Shown: positions 1 to 5,153 of the stretch, piece after piece
How positions within the stretch are numbered: the stretch's first letter is position 1
Layout of the letters: the number at the start of each line of letters is the position of its first letter
Origin: Granulosicoccaceae bacterium
GTDB lineage: Bacteria; Pseudomonadota; Gammaproteobacteria; DAOVJZ01
Assembly (NCBI GenBank): GCA_030632035.1
Contig: DAOVJZ010000133.1
Span: 1 to 5,153, forward strand
DNA: 5,153 nucleotides
Reading direction: 5' to 3'
The notes under the pieces: generated by a model
Told to the model about the DNA's origin: nothing
What the model saw: the letters and a program-made list of their open reading frames with translations, nothing else
Databases searched by the model: none
Program-made: the position numbers and the translations under genes

Positions 1-1
1 C

Positions 2-88
2 GAATTTGCTCGCGCATTCGAGTCGTTTGAGCACGATGCTGACGCATTGTTCCCAGGCTGGAGAGACAAACTGGGCGTTCACAAATAA
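2..88 (+). CDS. cbbM: Form II RuBisCO large subunit, C-terminal end only (partial)
   Basis: This is the 3' end of a gene that enters from outside the window; 28 codons in the frame starting at base 2 run to a TAA at 86-88. The visible residues include EFARAFESF, then DADALFPGWRDKLGVHK at the very end. This matches the C-terminal tail I remember for form II (CbbM) ribulose-1,5-bisphosphate carboxylase/oxygenase, which typically reads RAFESFP.DAD..(Y/F)PGWR..LGV. The enzyme carboxylates ribulose bisphosphate in the Calvin-Benson-Bassham cycle in the cytoplasm. The identification is supported by the neighbours: cbbQ and cbbO follow immediately, as in known cbbM-cbbQ-cbbO clusters. No catalytic residue lies in the visible part, so the call rests on tail similarity plus context. 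Confidence 0.85.
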   Translation, partial: EFARAFESFEHDADALFPGWRDKLGVHK

Positions 89-104
89 GTTGAACGTTGA
101 GCTG

Positions 105-138
105 AAAAAAAAGCCCCTGAAGTCAGGGGCTTTTTTTT
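105..138 (+). terminator. Intrinsic terminator after cbbM
   Basis: GCCCCTG (113-119) pairs perfectly with CAGGGGC (124-130) around the four-base loop AAGT. The stem is flanked by eight A (105-112) and eight T (131-138), which extend the pairing and supply the U-tract. It begins 16 bases after the cbbM stop. The symmetric A/T flanks mean it could also stop transcription from the opposite strand, although no minus-strand gene is seen here. It separates the abundant RuBisCO message from the activase genes. Confidence 0.93.
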
Positions 139-153
139 CTAATCTTTAGATAC

Positions 154-183
154 TTGATTAATTTAGTCGGATATCAATATTTT
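154..183 (+). promoter_or_regulatory. Candidate sigma-70-type promoter for the cbbQ operon
   Basis: TTGATT (154-159) resembles a -35 box (4 of 6 to TTGACA) and TATTTT (178-183) a -10 box (4 of 6 to TATAAT), with an 18-base spacer. Transcription would start near 190, just before the inverted repeat at 193-239. The stretch is AT-rich and lies between the cbbM terminator and cbbQ, where a promoter would be expected if cbbQ is not served only by readthrough. The match is weak and AT-rich sequence gives such matches by chance. Confidence 0.3.
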
Positions 184-192
184 AGTAACACC

Positions 193-239
193 GCCTTAAC
201 TCAAAACCAATTTACTGGGAGTTGGTTTCGGAATAAGGC
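193..239 (+). repeat. Two-tier inverted repeat (predicted hairpin) in the cbbQ leader
   Basis: The outer arms GCCTTA (193-198) and TAAGGC (234-239) are perfectly complementary. Nested inside, the inner arms AAACCAA (204-210) and TTGGTTT (222-228) are also perfectly complementary. The inner stem can extend in RNA by U211-G221, U212-A220 and U213-G219, leaving a five-base loop at 214-218. The two stems are separated by a symmetric internal loop of five bases on each side (199-203 and 229-233). The element ends 33 bases before the cbbQ start codon. It has no U-tract, so it does not look like a terminator. It could be an mRNA 5' stabilising structure, an RNA regulatory element or a protein-binding site. 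Confidence 0.6.
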
Positions 240-272
240 ATACAACTGAACACTTACACAGGACACAACATC

Positions 273-1082
273 ATGAGTGATCAAAACATCGAACAATACA
301 AAATTACCGAAGAACCTTTTTACGCCGCACAGGAAAACGAAGTCGCTTTATATGAAGCCGCTTATAATTCTCACTTGCCCGTGATGATTAAAGGCCCCAC
401 CGGTTGCGGTAAATCTCGTTTTATTGAACACATGGCCTGGAAACTGGGCAAACCTTTAATCACGGTGGCCTGTAACGAAGATATGACCGCTTCTGATCTG
501 GTGGGTCGTTATTTGCTCGATGCCAATGGTACTCGCTGGTTAGATGGCCCATTAACTACGGCAGCACGTATTGGCGCTATCTGTTATCTGGACGAAATCG
601 TTGAAGCTCGTCAGGACACCACGGTAGTTATTCACCCATTGACCGACCACCGTCGTACTTTGCCTCTGGACAAAAAAGGTGAGTTAATCGAAGCGCATCC
701 TGATTTCCAGCTGGTTATTTCTTACAATCCTGGCTACCAAAGTTTGATGAAGGATCTAAAACAATCCACCAAACAACGTTTCACTGGTCTGGATTTTGAA
801 TACCCCGACACCAAAGTTGAAGCGGCGATTGTGACTAAAGAAGCCGGCATTGATGCAGAAACCGCTACCAAGCTGGTTAAGATTGCGCATACAGCACGTA
901 ATCTGAAAGGTCACGGTCTGGATGAAGGTATTTCGACTCGTTTACTGGTTTACGCTGCAACGCTAATCAACAAAGGTATCGAATCAAAAGAGGCCTGCAA
1001 GATGGCGCTGGTGACACCGATTACCGATGACAAAGATATTCGCAGCACATTGGTTCATTCAATCGATACTATTTTTGCCTAA
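273..1082 (+). CDS. cbbQ: CbbQ, MoxR-type AAA+ ATPase subunit of RuBisCO activase
   Basis: CbbQ is the hexameric ATPase motor of the CbbQO RuBisCO activase, which uses ATP hydrolysis to free inhibited RuBisCO active sites in the cytoplasm. The 269-residue length is typical. Visible motifs are Walker A GPTGCGKS (41-48), Walker B ICYLDEIVEAR (103-113, with D107 and E108), sensor 1 in SYNP (N152), a candidate arginine finger in KQRF (R169) and sensor 2 in GISTRLL (R223), so all ATPase elements are intact. The ATG at 273 is preceded by AGGA at 260-263, nine bases upstream. The paralogue NorQ, of nitric oxide reductase clusters, has the same architecture; adjacency to a cbbM tail and to cbbO favours CbbQ. 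By position it corresponds to the Q2 type that serves form II enzyme in Acidithiobacillus. It is probably the first gene of a five-gene operon. Confidence 0.93.
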   Translation: MSDQNIEQYKITEEPFYAAQENEVALYEAAYNSHLPVMIKGPTGCGKSRFIEHMAWKLGKPLITVACNEDMTASDLVGRYLLDANGTRWLDGPLTTAARIGAICYLDEIVEARQDTTVVIHPLTDHRRTLPLDKKGELIEAHPDFQLVISYNPGYQSLMKDLKQSTKQRFTGLDFEYPDTKVEAAIVTKEAGIDAETATKLVKIAHTARNLKGHGLDEGISTRLLVYAATLINKGIESKEACKMALVTPITDDKDIRSTLVHSIDTIFA

Positions 1083-1113
1083 ACTCCTTCTGCGTCTGTG
1101 GCGGTAAAAAACA

Positions 1114-3366
1114 ATGACGACTGAATTAGAATACGCGGATTACCGCGACAAACTAAAATGTAGTTTCGAGCAAATTGAAGATTGCTTTGATGACTACATG
1201 AAGGATGCCTTACGCAACTTGAGCAATCAGGGCGTTGAGGACTATCTCTCCGGTGCTTCACTGGTTTGCATGATCGGTCGCGGCTGGGAGCCGGTTTCGA
1301 TTTATCTAGAAGAAATGCCTCAGATGGCACAGCGCGTCGGTGAACCCATACTTGAAATTGTTTCCAAACATGTTTGGGATATGTCGCGTTCACCCAACGG
1401 TAAAGCCATCCCGCCATTTATGCAGTGTCTGCCTGAGGCTTCTCGTCGCCTCGGCACACTAGAGCAAATGCAGAATTTTTTCGACATTCTTTTTAAGATG
1501 CTCGATACCACAACCACTTCGGTTCACGGTCATCACAAAACACACTCCAGTCAGGGCTTTCTCGTACTACTAAACCAAATTCCTTATTTGTTGAGCCAGC
1601 TATCGCTTGAAGGTTTAAAGAACTGGATCGAATACGGTGTGCGTAATTACAACAACAACCCCGAGCGTCAGAAAGATTATTTCAGCCTGCAATCCGCCGA
1701 CAGTAAAGCCATGTTGCAACGCGAACGCCACGGTACGCTGTACATGGATAACGAACGCAAGCTGGATATGTACATGCGCAGCATGTGGCAGGCAGAAGAA
1801 TATTTCGTGCCTTATTCTTTAGGCTTCGACGAACTGCGCAAACCACAACCTTATTATGATGAACTCGGCATGCGCGTGCCCGATGTTTATGATGATCTTG
1901 ATGGTGTCCGGGGCATCAATCGCTACCGCATTACGCTGGCACACATGGCCGCACATAAACGTTGGACCGAACGCCAGGTAGCGGATAACTTGTCACCATT
2001 TCAGCGCATTGCCGTTGAAGCGTTTGAAGACTCACGCGTTGAACAACTCATTCTTCGAGAATATCCGGGACTGAGAAAATATTTTCTCGCCCTGCACCCA
2101 ACACCGATTGAAGGTGATTGTGACAATGAAAAAGAGTCCTGTGTACGCCATCGTTTAGCAATGGTTTCTCGTGCCATTCTCGACGAGAATCACGGTTACC
2201 AGAACCCCAACATTCTTGAGTTTGTTGGCAAGTTCTGGGACGCGCTGAAAGACAGCGAATCCAGCACCAAAGAAATGCTTGGTATTGCAATTTCTTTCAC
2301 CGCAAGAACACGTTTGCAAAGTGACCAGTTACCCAAAGTTTACTTTGACAATACTGAAATTGATTACCGCGATGATAATCGCCACATGTGGGTATTCATC
2401 GAAGAAAATGATGAACCCGAAGACGATACCAGCCAACCGCAAAGTTCTGAGACGATTGAACCCGATGGTCTGCCGCCACGTCATTATCATGAGTGGGATT
2501 ACAATACGAGCAGTTACAAACCTGACTGGGTAACTTTATACGAGTCTTTACATGCACCGGGCAACGCTTCTGATATCGATAAGATTTTAGAAAAACATGC
2601 CGCGCTGGCGAAGTATTTAAAACGCATTCTGGATTTATTAAAACCCCAGTATTATGTGCGCCAGCGTTATCAGGAAGAAGGCAGCGAACTCGATCTTGAT
2701 GTTGCAATTCGCTCTTTGATTGACCTCAAGAGTGGCTCACAACCCGACCCACGCATCAACATGAGCCACCGACACGACGGTCGTGACTTTGCAGTTTTAT
2801 TATTAATGGATTTATCCGCATCTCTGCACGACATTCCAGACGGCTGCACACAAAGCATTCTTGAACTCAGTCGCGAAGCCGTCACTTTACTTGGCTGGTC
2901 GATTGAACAACTGGGTGACAAATTTGCCATTGCCGGTTTCCATTCGGATACCCGACACAATGTTCGTTACCATCATCTAAAAGGTTTCAGCGAACATTGG
3001 GACGACAGTGTAAAAGCACGATTAGCCGCCATCGAAGCTGGCTTCTCCACACGTATGGGTGCAGCCGTTCGCCATGCCTCACATTATCTGGAAGGACAGA
3101 AAGCAGATAAAAAATTATTGCTTATTCTGACCGACGGTGAACCAGCAGATATTGATGTAACCGATGAAAAACTGTTAATCGAAGACACCCACAAGGCCGT
3201 TGACGAATTATCCAGCAAAGGCATCTACACCCATTGCATTAGTCTTGACAAGAAAGCCGATGAGTATATTCAGGATATCTTTGGCAAAAGTGGTTATACC
3301 GTTATTGATAATGTCGAAAAACTACCGGAAAAACTGCCTTTATTATTTGCAAATCTGACTGCATAA
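1114..3366 (+). CDS. cbbO: CbbO, VWA-domain adaptor subunit of RuBisCO activase
   Basis: CbbO binds the CbbQ hexamer and docks it on RuBisCO through its von Willebrand factor A domain; this is established for Acidithiobacillus CbbQO. The 750-residue length is normal for the family. A large helical N-terminal region is followed by an acidic, low-complexity linker (about 430-450), the family motif YHEWDYN (458-464) and a C-terminal VWA domain from about 558. The metal-ion-dependent adhesion site is complete: DLSAS (D566, S568, S570), T646 in FSTRMG, and D674 in LTDGEP. The gene starts 31 bases after cbbQ, with only a weak ribosome-binding site (GGCGG, 1100-1104), so it may depend on translation of cbbQ. 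NorD has the same architecture, but context favours CbbO. No truncation or frameshift is seen. Confidence 0.92.
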   Translation: MTTELEYADYRDKLKCSFEQIEDCFDDYMKDALRNLSNQGVEDYLSGASLVCMIGRGWEPVSIYLEEMPQMAQRVGEPILEIVSKHVWDMSRSPNGKAIPPFMQCLPEASRRLGTLEQMQNFFDILFKMLDTTTTSVHGHHKTHSSQGFLVLLNQIPYLLSQLSLEGLKNWIEYGVRNYNNNPERQKDYFSLQSADSKAMLQRERHGTLYMDNERKLDMYMRSMWQAEEYFVPYSLGFDELRKPQPYYDELGMRVPDVYDDLDGVRGINRYRITLAHMAAHKRWTERQVADNLSPFQRIAVEAFEDSRVEQLILREYPGLRKYFLALHPTPIEGDCDNEKESCVRHRLAMVSRAILDENHGYQNPNILEFVGKFWDALKDSESSTKEMLGIAISFTARTRLQSDQLPKVYFDNTEIDYRDDNRHMWVFIEENDEPEDDTSQPQSSETIEPDGLPPRHYHEWDYNTSSYKPDWVTLYESLHAPGNASDIDKILEKHAALAKYLKRILDLLKPQYYVRQRYQEEGSELDLDVAIRSLIDLKSGSQPDPRINMSHRHDGRDFAVLLLMDLSASLHDIPDGCTQSILELSREAVTLLGWSIEQLGDKFAIAGFHSDTRHNVRYHHLKGFSEHWDDSVKARLAAIEAGFSTRMGAAVRHASHYLEGQKADKKLLLILTDGEPADIDVTDEKLLIEDTHKAVDELSSKGIYTHCISLDKKADEYIQDIFGKSGYTVIDNVEKLPEKLPLLFANLTA

Positions 3367-3397
3367 CAGATAATATTTTTTAACTATTGGGATAATC

Positions 3398-3955
3398 ATG
3401 GAACAAAAAACTGAATACAAACGCAATCCATCTCTGCAGATCATGTCACAGCTGATCTTCTGGAGCCGCTGGTTACAGGCACCGCTTTATCTTGGCCTGA
3501 TTCTGGCACAGGGTGTTTATGTCTATCACTTCATGGTTGAGCTGTCTCATTTGGTACATGAAGCGACCAGTATTGGTGAAACAGAAATCATGCTCATTGT
3601 ATTGGGACTGATTGACGTGGTTATGATTGCAAACCTGCTTATCATGGTGATCATCGGTGGTTATGAAACCTTTGTTTCACGATTGAACCTCAGGGAACAT
3701 CCTGATCAACCAGAGTGGTTGTCGCACGTAAATGCCGCCACCATGAAGATAAAGCTATCCATGGCGCTAATCGGTATTTCTTCCATCCATCTGTTAAAGA
3801 CATTCATCAATGCAGACAAAATGCAGGAAAGCACCATCATGTGGCAGGTGTTGATACACATCACCTTCCTGCTGTCAGCCATTGCGATTGCCTATACCGA
3901 CAGGCTGATGACAAAAACCTTTCTGGATACTCACGGAAAAACTGCAAACACATAA
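3398..3955 (+). CDS. UPF0114 (YqhA-like) inner-membrane protein, function unknown
   Basis: This 185-residue integral membrane protein resembles the UPF0114/YqhA family (E. coli YqhA is about 164 residues). Four hydrophobic helices are visible at roughly 26-48, 64-87, 117-137 and 148-167. Family-like features are the amphipathic N-terminal segment with FWSRWLQAPLYLGL, the polar residues D73 and N79 inside helix 2, and the GGYETFVSRL turn (87-96) after it. There is no cleavable signal peptide. The ATG at 3398 has GGGA at 3389-3392 as a ribosome-binding site. It lies 31 bases after cbbO and 2 bases before the phosphatase gene, so it is almost certainly co-transcribed. The biochemical role is not one I can state; buried polar residues would fit a channel or transporter. 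A role in inorganic carbon supply is only a guess from the neighbours. Confidence 0.85.
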   Translation: MEQKTEYKRNPSLQIMSQLIFWSRWLQAPLYLGLILAQGVYVYHFMVELSHLVHEATSIGETEIMLIVLGLIDVVMIANLLIMVIIGGYETFVSRLNLREHPDQPEWLSHVNAATMKIKLSMALIGISSIHLLKTFINADKMQESTIMWQVLIHITFLLSAIAIAYTDRLMTKTFLDTHGKTANT

Positions 3956-3957
3956 AA

Positions 3958-4581
3958 ATGCCAGACACCATTATTGATCTGATACGACATGGTGAGCCGG
4001 TTGGCGGCAGGCTTTATCGAGGTCATCAAATCGATCATGCTTTAAGTGAAAAAGGCTGGCAACAAATGTGGAATGCCGTCGATGATTGCTCTGATTGGCA
4101 GTATATCATCACCTCTCCAATGAAACGCTGTTCCGAATTTGCACAAGAACTGGCTGAAAGAAATTCTATTCCTGTTACCATTGAAAATAATCTCAAGGAA
4201 GTCGGCTTTGGTAGCTGGGAAGGTCGTAGTCGTGAACAGATCATGGCTGACAATCTGAAAGAATATGAAGACTTCTATCGTGACCCGGTTAATTGCCGCC
4301 CCAGTGGGGCCGAACCACTGGCCGACTTTATTAAAAGAGTCAGCTCATGCTGGGACAAAATTATAAATGAACATGCAGGCCAACATATTCTGCTTGTTGT
4401 CCATGCCGGTGTGATTCGCGCTATTATCGCTCATATCCTGCATGCTGAAGCCATCGGTATGTATCATATAAAGGTCGACAATGCCGGCGTCAGTCGTATC
4501 ATCAATAATGCTCATGGCAGTGTTTTACAATTCCATAATCTTGGAAAAATATTAACTGGAGAACAAAATGGTACGTACTGA
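3958..4581 (+). CDS. Histidine phosphatase (phosphoglycerate mutase/CobC-like)
   Basis: This 207-residue cytoplasmic enzyme of the histidine phosphatase superfamily would remove phosphate from a small phosphorylated metabolite through a phosphohistidine intermediate. The catalytic set is complete: RHG at 10-12 (nucleophile H11), R57 in TSPMKRC, the acid-base candidate E81 in LKEVGFGSWEG, and H149 in VVHAGVIR. The KE.(G/D)FG.WEG and HAGVIR motifs recall alpha-ribazole phosphatase CobC, but no cobalamin gene is in view, so the substrate is unknown. The open frame extends upstream to a GTG at 3715, but that part overlaps the membrane protein gene and lacks family similarity; the ATG at 3958 puts RHG at the expected distance from the N-terminus. 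It follows the previous stop by two bases without a good ribosome-binding site, indicating translational coupling. It overlaps the next gene by 14 bases. Confidence 0.87.
   Translation: MPDTIIDLIRHGEPVGGRLYRGHQIDHALSEKGWQQMWNAVDDCSDWQYIITSPMKRCSEFAQELAERNSIPVTIENNLKEVGFGSWEGRSREQIMADNLKEYEDFYRDPVNCRPSGAEPLADFIKRVSSCWDKIINEHAGQHILLVVHAGVIRAIIAHILHAEAIGMYHIKVDNAGVSRIINNAHGSVLQFHNLGKILTGEQNGTY
4558..4561 (+). promoter_or_regulatory. Ribosome-binding site deciding the start of the peroxiredoxin-like gene
   Basis: GGAG lies inside the end of the phosphatase coding sequence, six bases before the ATG at 4568. It supports initiation at 4568, within the preceding gene, rather than at the ATG at 4589, which has no purine-rich sequence at a suitable distance. 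Confidence 0.65.
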
Positions 4582-5152
4582 ATCCACCATGCTGACACTT
4601 GGCACAAAAGCACCGGATTTTTCCTTACCCGAACCAGCTACCGGCAGTACTGTTTCACTTTCTGATTTTGAAGGTGCCAGGGCTTTACTGATTATCTTTA
4701 TGTGTAATCATTGTCCCTATGTCATACACCTGAATAAACCACTTGCTGCCATGATCAAGGAATATGAAAACAAGGGACTCAAGGCCGTTGCAATCAATGC
4801 CAATGATGTTGCCAACTACCCGGATGATTCACCAGAGAAAATGATCGAGGAAGTAAAAAATCTGGGTTACAGCTTTCCTTATTTATACGATGAGACACAG
4901 GAAACAGCTAAAGCCTACAAGGCTGCCTGCACCCCGGACTTTTTTCTGTTCGATGCGAACCAGCAATTGGCCTACCGCGGGCAATTTGATGACAGCCGTC
5001 CCAAGAACAATAAAGCCCTGACCGGTACCGATATGCGCTCTGCCATTGAATCCGTGCTGGCAGGCCGCCCCATCCCTGAAAGTGAGCAAAAACCCAGCAT
5101 GGGCTGTAATATCAAGTGGAAAGCAGGAAATGAACCGGACTATTTTGGATAA
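4568..5152 (+). CDS. Peroxiredoxin-like thioredoxin-fold protein (AhpC/TSA-related)
   Basis: This 194-residue protein has a thioredoxin fold of the peroxiredoxin-like (PRX_like1) group. It begins with the AhpC/TSA-type LGTKAPDFSLP, followed by a CXXC redox site CNHCPYV (C46 and C49), the cis-proline loop with an extra cysteine CTPDFFLFD (C121, P123), RGQFDDSRP (137-145) and a C-terminal PSMGCNIKWK (C180). These motifs are characteristic of the group, whose physiological substrate is not settled; thiol-disulfide exchange or peroxide reduction is likely. No signal peptide or lipobox is seen, so it is predicted cytoplasmic. The ATG at 4568 has GGAG at 4558-4561 upstream. A second ATG at 4589 sits closer to the conserved start but lacks a ribosome-binding site. 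It is complete, ending one base before the window edge; whether the operon continues is not visible. Confidence 0.87.
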   Translation: MVRTESTMLTLGTKAPDFSLPEPATGSTVSLSDFEGARALLIIFMCNHCPYVIHLNKPLAAMIKEYENKGLKAVAINANDVANYPDDSPEKMIEEVKNLGYSFPYLYDETQETAKAYKAACTPDFFLFDANQQLAYRGQFDDSRPKNNKALTGTDMRSAIESVLAGRPIPESEQKPSMGCNIKWKAGNEPDYFG

Positions 5153-5153
5153 A

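Noticed and set aside
1079..1417. Minus-strand open frame of 112 codons antisense to cbbO
   Set aside because: It is an unbroken frame opposite a strongly coding gene, with a Cys/Arg/Ser-rich composition, no recognisable domain and no supporting signal; it is a shadow frame.
2396..2960. Two overlapping minus-strand frames opposite the C-terminal half of cbbO
   Set aside because: They overlap each other and the conserved VWA-coding region, and their translations are low-similarity, Ser/Arg/Cys-rich text typical of antisense frames.
273..3366. NorQ/NorD (nitric oxide reductase assembly) or a MoxR-VWA conflict/defence system
   Set aside because: Both share the AAA+ plus VWA layout, but the preceding gene tail matches form II RuBisCO and no norCB or defence effector gene is in view; CbbQ/CbbO is the simpler reading.
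3367..3397. Possible terminator or promoter between cbbO and the membrane protein gene
   Set aside because: The 31 bases contain a T-run but no GC-rich stem before it, and no convincing pair of promoter boxes; it is treated as an ordinary intra-operon gap.
3715..3957. N-terminal extension of the phosphatase from a GTG at 3715
   Set aside because: These 81 codons lie in a different frame over the conserved C-terminal half of the UPF0114 gene, are rich in His, Arg and Cys, and have no family similarity. The RHG motif sits at the usual position only with the ATG at 3958.

Overview
The window looks like a piece of a chemolithoautotrophic proteobacterial chromosome, most likely gammaproteobacterial (sulfur-oxidiser type). 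It opens with the last 28 codons of a gene whose C-terminus matches my memory of form II RuBisCO (cbbM). That is followed by a strong intrinsic terminator and then by cbbQ and cbbO, which encode the two subunits of the CbbQO-type RuBisCO activase. The taxonomic guess rests on the cbbM-cbbQ-cbbO order, which is known from Acidithiobacillus and related sulfur oxidisers, and on moderate base composition. It is inference, not a search result.

Layout: cbbM tail (2-88); intrinsic terminator (105-138); a non-coding leader to 272 with a weak candidate promoter and a two-tier inverted repeat at 193-239; cbbQ, a MoxR-type AAA+ ATPase (273-1082); cbbO, a VWA-domain adaptor (1114-3366); a UPF0114/YqhA-like four-helix membrane protein (3398-3955); a histidine-phosphatase (phosphoglycerate mutase/CobC-like) enzyme (3958-4581); and a peroxiredoxin-like thioredoxin-fold protein (4568-5152). 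All genes are on the + strand. Gaps after cbbQ are 31, 31 and 2 bases, then a 14-base overlap, and no terminator is visible between them. cbbQ to the last gene therefore reads as one transcription unit of five genes.

How they may work together: CbbQ hydrolyses ATP and, through CbbO docked on RuBisCO, remodels inhibited active sites so that tight-binding sugar phosphates are released. The membrane protein, phosphatase and redox protein are not established parts of this system. Their tight linkage makes them candidates for accessory roles: inorganic carbon or ion movement, destruction of released sugar-phosphate inhibitors, and redox protection. The phosphatase is the most interesting, because plant CA1P phosphatase, which destroys a RuBisCO inhibitor, belongs to the same superfamily. 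These links are hypotheses. No CRISPR array, tRNA, rRNA, insertion sequence or transfer signature was seen.
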